The notes under the pieces were generated by a model. The model saw only the letters and a program-made list of their open reading frames with translations. It was not told the origin of the DNA and made no database searches. The position numbers were made by a program, and so were the translations under genes. A DNA stretch of 64,000 nucleotides from Gnetum montanum (Eukaryota; Streptophyta; Gnetopsida; Gnetales; Gnetaceae), in the NCBI GenBank assembly GCA_015680685.1, contig MNCI01023453.1, forward strand, positions 419,304 to 483,303. Direction: 5' to 3'. Numbering within the stretch: position 1 is the stretch's first letter; each line of letters starts with the position of its first letter. This document shows, piece by piece, positions 32,180 to 44,144 of the stretch.

Positions 32180-33420
32180 CACCCAAAAAACACCAAAATA
32201 GTTAAGCCTTAAGAAGAAACAACAATTTCTTCATCGAGCCAAGTACTTTTTGGAGATCAATGGGCAACCTTACAAAGTATGTCCTGATGGCTTGGTTCGA
32301 TGGTGTGTTCTCAATATAGATCAACTATGAGTTCTCCAAGATGCTCATGAGGGTCCTTGTGGGGGTCATTATGCTGGGAGATGAAAAGCTATCAAGATCC
32401 TGCTTACAGGATATTATTAGCCTACATTATTTCGAGACACCCATCATTTCATCCAATCTTGTGAGAATTGTCAATGTGATGGGGTAATGATTGCTAGAAT
32501 GGGAGGGCCCGCAATAATGGATTCAACCGTTAGAACCCTTTGACATTATGGGAATTGATTTTAAGGGGCTGATTACACTAATGTCAAATGGAAAAGGTTA
32601 TATTATTGTTGCCGTTGATTACCTAACAAAATGGGCCAAAGAATCTACTGTTAAAGATTGTAAATCATCTATAGCTACATGATTTATTCAACAACAAATC
32701 ATAAATAGGTTTGGTGTGCCACGTGCACTTATTTTAGACAATCGTACACACTTTACATGTGCAACTTTTTGGAAATTAATGCAATGTTTGGGGATTGAGC
32801 ATAAATTCAATATACCATACCACCCCCAAGCGAACGGTCAAGTAGAAGTCACCAACAAGAAGATTATGAAGATATTGACAAGAACAATTAGCAAGTTTAG
32901 GCGAGACTGGAGCACTAAACTAAATAATGCTCTTTGGGCATACCTCTTCACATCGAAACTCCCTATAGGCTACTCTCCCTGTGAGTTAGTGTATGGTAAA
33001 TTACCAACACTTCCCATTCAAACTGAGCTCCATACACTATCCATAGCATGTGACCTCAACCTTGACCTTGATCTAGTATAGAAACAATGGTTAGTAACCC
33101 TTAACTTGCTAGATGAAAACCAATTAGCTACCCTATCATCTAACGAATTGCACAAGGCCTTCAATAAACAACATCATAACCTAAGAATTAGGAAAGTTAA
33201 ATATCAACTAGGAGATAGGGTTCTCTACTAAAATCCCACACATGTGCCACAACACATTAAATTTCAAACACTGTGGGAAGGACCTTATACTATTTATGCA
33301 ACTTTTCCTTCAAGGGCCATGACAATATACAAACTTGAGAGCCCGGATAGGAAACTTTTGGTCAACGTGCAACAAACCAAACCTTTCCAGGAACTGAGGA
33401 CAACCAGTACACATGATACC
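32180..33420 (+). pseudogene. Element C integrase
   Basis: The zinc-binding region is frame-broken (HEGPCGGHYAG near 32346). The core shows GIDFKG (first Asp), LILDNRTHFTC (second Asp), and PYHPQANGQVEVTNKK (catalytic Glu kept). The C-terminal segment continues to KPFQELRTT near 33400 and includes FQTLWEGPYTIYATFP. TAG stops interrupt it. Confidence 0.87.
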
Positions 33421-35354
33421 TCTCTTGATGGACAACCTTGCTCACTATTTTGGATCTCCTCATTCCAACTTAGTCGTGGGGAAGATGGCCACCTATGCTA
33501 ACAATTCTAGGCCCTCTGTTCTTTTTGAATTTTTGTTTTACATATTTTTTGTCTTACACATTCCTTCAACTTTTCTAATTTTTGTTTTACACCATCATTC
33601 ATGTTTTTATTGTTTCTTTGTTTGCTTGATTTACTTTTATTCATCATCTAATAAGTGCTCATGATGGTGGATTGAATTATATCATATTGATTGCTAATGT
33701 TTGGCTTTTACCTTTGAATTATGATGCTAATATTAAGGTATGGTTCTTTTGGTAAAATAGGTAATGAGTCCACGCCATCCATTCATCCATACAACTCTAT
33801 AGTCTCCTTTGGCTTGGAACTGTACAGTCCCCTTTTTTCTAAGTAAACTTGTTAATGAATTGGTGGCTGGGTATTTTTCAAACCAAGGAAAGACTCAAAG
33901 GATGAAAAGGGTGTGACTTCAAGGGGATTCGATGCATTGGTTCTGGCCATTCTCTTGGGTTCTTGGATGCTTTTTCTTGGATTTTTCACCATTCTGACAT
34001 TGTTCAAATATCAGGAATTTGAGGGAATAAAAATAAGTCTTTTCATGGTGTGGTTCTCATGCATAAACATCAAAAAAAAAAGAGAAAAAGATGAGAATTC
34101 AAAGCACACCCCTTAGACATAATAAAGAAATATGTGCTACCAATGTTGGTTATGGTACTAGAAAGACATGTTACCCATGCTTGAAGGTTCCCTCTAATAA
34201 AGGCCCTTTCTTGCTTCCTGCTTCTCCATCTCACTTTCCTTGGAATGGTGATCACTCTTTCTGGAAGCATTCTTGTTGCCTCAAAAGGATGGATTGGCCA
34301 AGTGTATTGATGCCAGGTCACTGAATGTGGTTGGTTTGAGTTTGGATTTAGGATGAGTTCTACTCAATTATCTTAACCATGAAATATACAAGGGGCTTTA
34401 TACAACCTTGTTCTTGGGATTCCATTCCATTCTCTCCTCTCCATCTTTCTTTCCATTTTCCACCTCATTGCTGGTTTTATCATCAGTCTGTTCTAGGTTA
34501 ATGCATTATTTTTCATTGGTGAATTCTTCTGGGTAAGTTTTTAACTTTTTCTTTCAAATGACATTCCTAGAGCCTACAGACTCTTTGGTTTGTGGGTTTG
34601 TCAAGGCATAAAGGGCATGAGCCTACTTTGAGGAGGACCCGCTTGAATATCTTTTGGTTTGGTTAAGTTAAGTTCTTTATCCTTAGACATTGTTACAATC
34701 AAATTCTTTTTATTTACCCCATCCATGTCATCCAAATTGTATGCACCTTCATAACTATTTGTAATGAATTCCTTTTTATTTTTGTGAATACCCTCTTTCC
34801 ACTACTCCTTGTGTCAAGCTTTCTTTAAATTGTATGGATCACTTCTATTATTTAACCCATTCGTCAGTCTTTCCACTAATAATATCAAGCAAGAAATCTA
34901 TCACAATCATAACTTAGCTAGATAAAATCATTGATGAGACAAGGTATTAAGCCATTATTTATGTATTATATATACTAATCCTTGGTTTTATTGTGATTGT
35001 AGTGGGAAGCGTGGATTGGAAGTAGGACTGTTGTCACTAAGGAGGATGCAGCCATATCACTCATAGGAGATTGTTCATGACCACTAGATTTCTTTTACCT
35101 CTCCCTCATTCTTCTTTTACCAAGAGGGGTTGGATGTCCTTGGCATCCATTGGTGTTCTTTCCTAATTTTCATGAACACCAATTTTGTACATAATTGTAA
35201 TATTATATGCTTGGGCACTTCTTTATTTGTCTATTTTCTCTGTGTCACTCTGCATTTCAGTCAAATAAGTCCACATCCCCCTAATATATTTTGTAAAGAA
35301 CTTGTTTCTCTTCTTCTATACTCGAGGATGAGTTTTCATTCATTTGTGGGGGTA
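33421..35354 (+). other. Element C 3' non-coding region and polypurine tract
   Basis: No coding frame. It opens with a GTCGTGGGGAAGATGGCCACC segment shared with E (about 42236) and F (about 54330). The polypurine tract TTGTGGGGGTA is at about 35344-35354, immediately before the LTR. Small open frames inside show no recognisable protein features. Confidence 0.65.
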
Positions 35355-36372
35355 TGATGAGAGCAGTTACTCTAGTGGTTACTCTACCAGTTATTCTAAT
35401 TATTAGAGCAGTTACTCTAGTGATTACTCTAGTAGTTATTCTAATTATTAGCATGGTTACTCTAGTGGTTACTTAAGTAGTTATTCTAATTATTAGAGTG
35501 GTTACTCTAGCGGTCACTCTAGTAGTTATTCTAATTATTAGAGTGGTTACTTTAACAGTTATTTTAATTATTATAGCGGTTACTCTAATTATTATAGTAG
35601 TTGCTCCCAAGCCTATAAATACAGTGCCTAGGTGCACAATTGGGAGAAGTCTTTTAGTAGTCAAGTAGTGAAACTCTTATAGTCTATTTGAAAGTTAGGG
35701 TATTTTCCAAGTGCCTGTAGTGGGAGGTCTAAGTGTGGATAGATCTTTATTCAAGCACTGTTTATTTGAGCACACCTTATGTACAGCAATAAAGATGAGC
35801 TCTTTGATTCATCCTTGCAGCACTTGAGATTTATTTTCTTATGCATTTCTTTTATTTTATTTTCTTATGCATTTATTTTATTTTATGCACTTTACATTTC
35901 TGTTATTAGCACAGCAATTCACTTTGATCAATTAGGAAAATCATTAAATTACACAAGCATGACCACTTCGAGCATGTGTGTAATGCTTGGTAACCTAGTA
36001 ACGATTAGCGTTTGGTAATCTTAGTAGTGTTGCACTAATTCAGGATGTGTACGGAAAGTGGGAATGGATGCTAGTGTTAAGATTAGTTAGAACTTAGTTA
36101 ATGAGTAGTTAAGTTAAATTAGTCACTTAGTTACCTCTCTCCTTCCCTATTAGCATAGGATATAAAAACATAAAAGCTATAAAAATTATATGCCTTAAGC
36201 TTACTTAACCATACAATTGTGACATACAAGTAAGCTTGGGAAGACAATGATCAACCAACCTGTCCTTGTTCCACAAGCGTGCATAAGCACTTAGTCCTTG
36301 GAATTCGATTGGATCATGCATGAAACGCTTGTATTCGTATGGTTGAGCGTAGGGGTACCTCACCACTCATCA
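35355..36372 (+). repeat. Element C 3' LTR
   Basis: 1018 bp, from TGATGAGAGCAGTTAC to CACTCATCA. The first 230 bp are repeats of GTTACTCTAGTGG and AGTTATTCTAATTATTAGA. A TATA box CCTATAAATACAG is near 35611. The U5 end carries GGGGTACCTCACCACTCATCA, the hallmark of the whole family. The right flank is GCATG. Confidence 0.88.
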
Positions 36373-37237
36373 GCATGTATGAGAGGTAATTAATTAAACT
36401 TAAATGTTTACTATTATTAGTTGTAATACAAATGAGATATTGCATTTTCATTAGCAATATTTATTTGATTTCACATCATCTTAGAATAGAAAGTAAAAGA
36501 TAGATCCAAATTCTAAGAGAAGAATATACATATAGGCTATATGGTTCAAGAGATCTTGAAGATGAGTAATAGATTTTTCTTAGTTACGCTTAGACTAAAC
36601 AGTTGAGACAAAAATATAATATTACAACAAAAGGTCTATATGATCTTTTCTTATTAGATCTTGTGCAAGTTGGCTACTTTGTTGAGTTGATATTTAACTC
36701 TCATGATATAAATGCAATGTCTGTTTAATAGATCCTTTAGGTTTTTGGACATAATAAAACCTTAATTTTAGTTTTAGTTTTACATATATATTTCCTTCAT
36801 AACTAGAAAAAACATTATGATTAGGAAGGAAATGAGGAAGAGGATATTAGAATTGAAACTATGCCATATGTATCCTAATAAGCTTTAAGATGAAAATACA
36901 ACAAACATTGCAATGCTTGAAACATAACTTGAACTTTTACCTTGTGTGAAAAGCAATAACCATATGCTCCATTAGGTGTTAGTTGAATGAGATATGTTAA
37001 TTAATAAATTATCACTTTAGATTGTTGGTCTTGATTTGGTTTTTTTTTTTTTTTTTGGGGGGGGGGGGATGATGAAAGGGGGCTACTTGGGGGATGGTTG
37101 ACACCCAATACTTCTTTTCATTTTTTAATAATATTTACCCCTAAGGTAGCCTATGAATTTACTCATTTACTTATTATTGGATATTTTTTCACTAGCAAAA
37201 AATAAAATTTCCCATCTTGAAAAACTAGTAAAATTAT
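36373..37237. other. AT-rich intergenic stretch with a T/G homopolymer
   Basis: No gene or known element seen. A run of about 17 T followed by about 10 G lies near 37040-37070 and may be an assembly-sensitive spot. Confidence 0.5.
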
Positions 37238-38184
37238 TGTTGATGCATAAATTTTGGTCACACCAACACTAGGAAAGAAAACTTGTTTTAGGAGACTATT
37301 GCCTAGGGTGCCTCTCGTATGGGTATGAAAACCTAGGAATAGTCTCAGCTGTAGAGGGCTACATGGCCTTTTGCAAATAATAAGCTAGAAAGAAATCTAG
37401 AATTTAAATTAAATTATTATCTTCAATACAATAAGTAATTAAAAGAACTGAATTTTTCTTGGTCTCGTTGATGTTGTTGGTCTGCGAATGCCGATGGTAT
37501 CCACTACTGGGCAGGAAGGTTGCAATCACCATGAGGAGGGAGAGGAGAGGAGGAAGCTACCCCTTTAGACTAATAGCCAAAGCCTATTTTTGGGACCTCT
37601 CCTCTAAGCAATTTTTTCCTTCTTTTCTTTTCTTTTTTTGCAAGCTTCTAGTTGATCTTTGAGGAGGGTCCAAGGCAGGAGCCAATGGCTCAAAATCAAA
37701 TCCTTGTGGGTCTTCTTGACAATGGCAGGAGCTTGTCACAATAGTGCAGATGTGGGTGGATGATCTTCCTCTCTGCAACAGTGCACAAAGGCAGCAAACA
37801 ATGGCAGGCTTTGAGAACTATAGTTGCTACCCTGTGCAGATTGCAGTGGGTAGTCTCTCTTTCTTTTTTTCTTTCTCTCTCCCTCTCTCGTGGCAATCAC
37901 AGCCTTCCTGCCCAATAGTGGATACCATCGATAGTCACGAACCAGCAATGTTAGTGGGACCAAGAAAAATTCAGTTCTTTTAATTACTTATTGTATTTAA
38001 GACAATTATTTAATTTAAATTCCAAATTTCTTTCTAGCTTATTATTTGCAAAAGGCCATGTAGCCCTCTCCAGCTGAGACTATTCCTAGGTTTCCGTACC
38101 CATACGGGAGGTGCCCTAGGCAATAGTCTCCTAAAATGAGTTTGCTTTTCTAGTGTTGGTGTGACCAAAATTTATGCATTAACA
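37238..38184. mobile_element. Inverted-arm (foldback-like) element with TG...CA ends and ATTAT target duplication
   Basis: The left arm (37238 to about 37540) and right arm (about 37890-38184) are inverted copies, visibly near 90% identical over some 300 bp; both read TGTTGATGCATAAATTTTGG or TGTTAATG... inward. Flanks 37233-37237 and 38185-38189 are both ATTAT. A 5-bp duplication with TG...CA ends is the signature of LTR-type integration, yet the arms are inverted rather than direct. The 350-bp centre is purine/pyrimidine-rich and shows no gene. Confidence 0.8.
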
Positions 38185-38471
38185 ATTATATAAGCTTGTC
38201 ATTGAAGTACAAGTGCATATCATATGTATGACTATGTTAGTTCTTGGATGTATACTTGTTGATTCTTTAAAGTAGAACTATAAATTATAGTCAAAATTAT
38301 AAAATAAGATAGCTTAATGATTCTATTTTTCATAATTTAAATTATTATGATGGCCTAAGATTGGAATTTTAGAAGGAAGGAGAGGGGAAGGGAAAGGGTA
38401 GGTGGGTGTTGGAACATTAAAATATAACTACGCCCTAAGATATATAGTCTAATTAGAACTTTATAACTTAG

Positions 38472-39317
38472 TGATGGGACGCGATATCACATCCGCCGCG
38501 ATATTGCATCACCTGTGATATCGTGTACGTGATATCACATCTTCCCTCGGGATATCGCATACGCGATATCGCAGTGTGCCGCCAAATCTATAAATAAGAG
38601 GAGGCTCTCCCTTGTTTCAGAGTTTAGGTCTAGACCGTAGCAAAACTCTGGTAGTTTTTCCTCTCCAGAGATAGAATAATTTCCATGTGCCCGCAGTAGG
38701 AGTTCCAAAGTGAAAGGATCTTTATTCGAGCAAATATTGTACCTGAACACAAGTTTGTGTATGGAAATAAAGACAAACTTCTTGGATAAACCTTGCAGTG
38801 CATGGACTAAGATAGATAGGACTTTATTTATTGTTATTTATTGTTAATGTTTAAATGCTTTATTAGTTCAGTTGAACCTCTCTCAACCCTTCTCCCATAG
38901 TTAACTACATTCAATATGACCACTTCGAGCACGTGCATTATGATTGGTGATCCCAGTAACGAATAGCGTTTGGTAGTCAAGGTTGCATTGGTTCAGGATG
39001 TAAATGGTAAGTGGAAATGGATACTGATGCTAGGTTAATTAAGGCTTACTTAGTTAGTTAAAGTTAGTTAATTAGTCTCTTCACCCTTCACCTCATTAGC
39101 ATAGGAGATAAAACAGAAAAGATATAAAAATCATATACCTCAAACTTACTTAACGATACAACCATGAAAAATACAAGTAAATCTGGGAAGACAAAAAATG
39201 ATTAACCTTAAGTGTTCCATGAGGCGTGTAGGCACTTAGTCTAGGGAGTTCGACCAGATCACCCATGTAACGCTCGTATTCATATGGTTGAGTGTAGGGG
39301 TACCTCGCCACTCATCA
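38472..39317 (+). repeat. Element E 5' LTR
   Basis: 846 bp, TGATGGGACGCG ... CCACTCATCA. U3 (38480-38580) is dense in GATATC-centred palindromes such as GTGATATCAC and CGCGATATCGC, followed by a TATA box CTATAAATAA near 38588. It is closely similar to the 3' LTR, with scattered substitutions. Confidence 0.92.
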
Positions 39318-39318
39318 T

Positions 39319-39336
39319 AGGCACCATTTTCGGGGA
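39319..39336 (+). promoter_or_regulatory. Element E primer-binding site (tRNA-Asp-like)
   Basis: AGGCACCATTTTCGGGGA, one base after the LTR, matches the Asp-type site TGGCGCCGTTGCCGGGGA at 13 of 18 positions. Confidence 0.78.
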
Positions 39337-39462
39337 CTAAGTTTTTTGTGTGCTAAGTAGAACATAGGAAATCATCCACATCATTGGGAAGCTTAAAAAA
39401 CCCCTTAGGGTTAATCATATAAAAAAGAACATAACAATAACAGCATACCAAATTAAACTAAG

Positions 39463-40772
39463 ATGTCTTATTCTCATAAGAGCACTTCACCACCTAGGGA
39501 TCATACAAGAAATAGTCGATAGTCGAACATGCATAACTAAGAACCACCAGTTCCTCAACAACATCAAGTGGTATATATTCATCTCGATGAGTATGTACTT
39601 GATTTCACTTTTATCCTCCATCAAGATGAACAGCTGTGTTGGCGAGATTTGCAAGGTAACATAGTGTTACCCCCAGATTGTGCAGTCCCTAACATGCTCC
39701 TTCGTGCTCTTGCACAGATAGGCATGACATAGCTATACACTGAATATGTTGTAGGTGATTTCAACACAAGGGATTATCATCCCATAGAAGTGCAATGTTA
39801 ATGGGACTTGCAGTAGGAGAGCCACCATACATTGTTGAAGCGCAAAGGGGTCCTGCACGTCCTAAGAGAAATTAGAGATGGTGAACCAATTATAACAATT
39901 TCTCCATCAAATGATGTTCCCCCTCCTAACAATAGTGAGGAGGTGGGGTATCAAAACCTATGCTCCAAGATACACAATCCTGGTTCTGATCCCCATGAAC
40001 ACCAAGTGTTCACTGAGGGAACAAAAATACATGACAAGAACAGGCATTCAGATCATCATCATGATTGGGGCCGTAGCCACCGAAGAGAAGGTAAGAAACA
40101 TTGTCATGGCGATGGTTCTCCTTTTTCTTCGCCTTCATCACATCATTCACCCTCTCCTTTGACATCAGGATGTAGTCACAAGGAGCACAATGGTGAGGAT
40201 AAGGATAAGCAAAATGATAGACCTCTATGAGAGAGTCGAGAGCGAGGACGAGGGCACCTCATAGATGGGCTAAGACATGAAACTAGGAGAACCCTTGGGA
40301 CTTATGCCCAAGGGAGATTATCTAAGATTAGATCCCATGAAATTCATTGATTTTTGGAGCAAGTAGCTAAAGAAGAAGGGGAGCTACGGAAAAGAGAAAG
40401 CATGGAAGAATATAACTATGATCCTTCCCTTCAAAAGAAGGGAGTAAGATTCTGTGAGGAAGAGGATGAGTCACCACTTGAAGAGTTGGTAAATAGAAAA
40501 ACATTTCTGCTTCAAAAGCTAATAACAAAAGTATCGGCTAAGGTAGATGAAATATGGATCTCCTTAAATAGTAAAATTGAAACTATCCTGAAAATTGTAG
40601 AGGAGTCTAAGGAGGAACGAAGTAGTGACCATGATAAGAAAAAGTGGAGAGATTTAGGCCATGCACGTGACAAGGGTAAGGGAAAAATGACTATCGCCGA
40701 TAAGGTTGTGGATTCTGACATGGAAAATAACAATGGATGTGAGATCTACCAATATGACCATCCTAAGGGATG
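39463..40772 (+). pseudogene. Element E gag remnant, core domain deleted
   Basis: It starts MSYSHKSTSPPRDHTR at 39463. The N-terminal part contains HQDEQLCWRDLQG and PPDCAVPNMLLRAL, then a His/Ser-rich stretch (HSDHHHDWGRSHRREGKKH). Near 40258 the sequence jumps from a GRGH-containing basic tract to HLIDGLRHETRRTLG; in D and B about 400-500 bases with the capsid-like core lie between. The C-terminal part (40354-40772) is acidic with likely coiled coil (LITKVSAKVDEIWISLNSKI) and ends CEIYQYDHPKG. TAG stops are present. Confidence 0.8.
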
Positions 40773-40899
40773 ATGCCCAATAATCTCATATCTATAAGAG
40801 TCTGGGGTGTATGCACTCAACCTAGGACTTAACAGATGGTAGACACCCCATCGGTTACCTTATCCCCAAGGTAACCCAAGGCAGTTCCACCAACCATTA

Positions 40900-41937
40900 A
40901 CATATTATCCAAGTGGAACTCCACCACAACCTATCGGGTAACATCAGTAGTGGAAACACCCACAGTCATGGGGGATGCCACCGCCTAGGCAAAAATACCC
41001 TTACCAACAACGAAACCCATATGGCTATTACGTGCAACAGCCGATTTTTGCAAGTGACTCTATGGGTCACGCAACCCCACAATGTCACTACCAATTTTGG
41101 GAGTATTTTAGGACTCCTTCTCCTCCAGGAGATATACCACATACATACCATCCTCTAAATCCATCTGCATCTCTTACACTGGTAGTTATACTACCACCCG
41201 CTCCAACAATCCAAGGGGAACTCCCCACTCAACTGCAGCAACATAATGCTATGAGAGCTATAAACATTCGACCTGCTGCTAGTTCTGACAACCAAAAGAA
41301 GAGAAGACCTTTCTTCATAACCAAAAGCCCAAACAAGCTCTCACAACCACAAGCGGTTAAGTCTGTGACCACTCCTCCAACAAATAAGGCTTTGGAGCTC
41401 CCTTCAAATAAACAACAGAGCTCAACGTATACGGTTATGTTAACACATACTGTTACTAACTGGATCAAGGTAGGCCACCTTCCTAGGAAACTCTCTAACA
41501 TTGGAAGTCCCTTAATCTACCTCCAAGTTTCTAGGAATGAACCTCATAAGGCTCTTCTTGACTCAAGTTCCAGAGTCAACTTAATATCACGAGAAATGTA
41601 TAAATCCTAGAACTTGCCTCCACTTAAGAAGAGCAATATTCAACTAGAGATGGTTGACCAGTCCATCACCATTCCCTTGGGATTGGTGGAGGACATCATT
41701 ACCACTATGTGTGGTTGGTCATACCCAGCTAATTTCCTAGTGATAGAAGTTAACAACAACAAAGGATACTTCCCAATTATAATGGGAAGGGCATGGCTAA
41801 GTACAATAGACGCATGCCTAGGAATCCGTGATCTTTCCTTGAAACTATCTAAGGTAAATATTTATGGAAATATCAAGAACAAGAAAGTTCCATGCATCAC
41901 ATACAATAACTCAGAGGGTGATGACATGGAGGATTGA
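40900..41937 (+). pseudogene. Element E protease region
   Basis: A Pro/Gln-rich linker (from about 40975) leads into LTHTVTNWIKVGHLPRKL and the protease active-site segment ALLDSSSRVNLIS (41560-41590), where D-S-G has become D-S-S. A TAG at 41608 interrupts it. The frame then continues to FPIIMGRAWLSTIDACLGI (41770-41830), the second conserved protease motif, and stops at 41935. Loss of the active-site Gly suggests an inactive enzyme even without the stop. Confidence 0.78.
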
Positions 41938-44144
41938 TCAGCATCTCCTGCATGCAACTAGTGTGCCCAAGAAACTCAGATACAAAGGTGCTTGTATGTA
42001 GCAACCACTCAACAAGAGAACACCCAGTGGTTGATAGTTGATCAAGAGAGAAGCCCACCAAAATGCATGGAATGAACTAGGAGAACAACCTGCACCCACA
42101 ACGAAAGCATAGATAAATTAGAATATGAGCATCACCAACTTCCACCCATTAACCTGAAAACATCAATCAGAAGAAGTTAGACACTTCTAAAAAATTCAAA
42201 TAGGCATTCATTATTTTGGATCACTCCCTTTCCATTCATTCATGGGGGAGATGGCCACCTATGCTAATCATTTAAGGCCCTTAGTTCTTTTAAGTTTTTG
42301 TTTTACACGTTTTTTTTACACATTTTTGTTTTATAAATTTCTTTAACTTTTCTTATTTTTGTTTTACAACATCATTCACACTTTTCCATTTCTTGTGTAT
42401 GTGTGTGTATGTGTGTGTGTTATCCATCTTGTAAGTTTGTCACCCAATAAGTGTTCTTAATGATGGTATGAACTATTTTTCTATTGTTTGCTAATGTTTG
42501 GTTTTTACCTTTAAGTCATGATGTTGATACTAAGATATGGTTCTTTTGATATAGTAGGCAATGATTTCACTTCATTCATACATCCATGAATTTCTATGGT
42601 CTCTCTTGGCTTGGAAATGTACAGTTCCTTTCTAAATAAGAACTATCAATGAATCGGTGACTGGGCATTTCTCAAACTAAGGAAGGACTCAAGGATTGAA
42701 AAGGGTGTGGCTTCAAGGGAACTTGATGTATTTGTGTTGGCCATTCTCTTGGGTGCTTGGATGCTTTCTTCTTGAGTTTTCTTACTGTTTCAATGTTACT
42801 TAATTATCAGAAAGTTGAACTAATAAAAATAACAAAGTCTTTGCATGGTGTGGTTCTCACGCATAAACACATAAAACACAAAAAAAAAAGTAAGAATTCA
42901 AAGCACACCCCTTAGACAAAATAATCATTTGGGCTATAAGCACTAGTTATGGAACTAAAATAAAAATTTTCCCTCTCACTAAGGCCCTTCTCGCATCCCA
43001 TTCTCTTCTCCTTCGTTTCGTCAGAATGGTGGTATCTCTTTGGGAAGAAATTCTTATTACTTCAAGAGGATGGATTGGCTGAATGCGTTAATGCGAAGTC
43101 ACTAGATGTGGTTGGTTTGAGGTCAGACTTGGAATGGGATCTAATAAGTCACATTAATCATTAACTACACAAGGGGCTATACGCCACTTTGTTCTTGGGA
43201 TTCCATTCCATTCTCTTATCTTCATCCTTCTCTCCATTGTTTACCTCATTATCAGTTGTATCATTAATGTATATTTTGGTTGACGCATTGTTTTCTTTTT
43301 GGTAAATTCTTGTGGTTAAGACTTTAACTCTTATTTCCAAATGACATTCCTAGAGCCTACGGACTCTTTGAATGTGGGTTCGTCATGGAATTAAAGGCAT
43401 GAGCCTGCTTTGGGGAGGACCCACTGGCATTCCAATCTGGTGCACTAGTTAAATTCTTTCCCTTAACATTTTTGCAATCCACTCTATTTTGTTCATTTCC
43501 ATCTTGACATTCATTTTATTGACATTATAGTTGTCTCTTTTTCTTCTTCTTTCTTGTTCTTTATTCTTTCTCCATTCTATTTCTACTAGAGGTTCACTCT
43601 TAGTCATGGGGGTCCGAACCCAAATTTTTTTGATTTTCTCCCAACCCCTACACCTTCGGTAGCCACTATGATATCTCCATATCCATATCAAACATATGAC
43701 AACTCAGCCAATGGACCTTTCACTGAAGCAAGGTATCAACTGCATTATGATTCATTTACCCTTGCTAATAAAAGATGGCAATCATACAACAATGGATTGG
43801 ATCTGAAGGGAACACTTGGAATGGATCAGTGCTAAAACAATTATGCAAGAAGCACGTTCGATGACGCACTTATGGATAAACAAAGAAAGGTGCAATCTTG
43901 GCATTAGCAGCAACAGACCTCTTCTCTTTTCTCTTTTCTCTCTCAGTTGCCAAATAAGGCCTGATGTCAATGTATAAGGTGTTTACTCTTGTTATCGTGA
44001 ACACCACTTTTGTCTTTTTCTATAATGATGATCCGTTCACATGTCATCCCATTCACCATTAGTTCCATTCAAGTCAATAATCCCATACCTTCCCAATATT
44101 TTGTAAGGAACTCAAGGATGAGCTTTTATTCAGTCATGGGGGTA
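41938..44144 (+). other. Element E post-protease junction, 3' region and polypurine tract
   Basis: 41938-42225 corresponds to the start of C's pre-RT linker. At about 42225-42236 the sequence switches to TTATTTTGGATCACTCC and GGGGGAGATGGCC, the region after C's integrase. The rest is non-coding, with a TG-dinucleotide microsatellite near 42391-42421 and the polypurine tract CAGTCATGGGGGTA ending at 44144. The deleted interval is about 3 kb by comparison with C. Confidence 0.8.

Larger units (their letters stand above)
21455..36372 (+). mobile_element. Element C: Athila-like gypsy element, 5' truncated, split by element B
   Basis: Plus-strand pol runs 21455-22228, is interrupted by the 9-kb element B, and resumes at 31269-33501, followed by a long 3' region, polypurine tract (about 35344-35354) and 3' LTR (35355-36372). 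The two pol halves join in the middle of RT: FMDDF on the left and STYG on the right, exactly adjacent in related copies. The 5' LTR and gag are missing from this orientation. Stops and frameshifts are abundant. Confidence 0.87.

Noticed and set aside
35473-35664. Minus-strand open frame of repeated Ile/Thr/Val residues.
   Set aside because: It arises from the TTACTCTA U3 repeats of element C's LTR.
42391-42421. TG-dinucleotide run, and similar short AAAAT, TA and T/G runs near 21040, 45770 and 37040.
   Set aside because: Ordinary microsatellites with no further structure.
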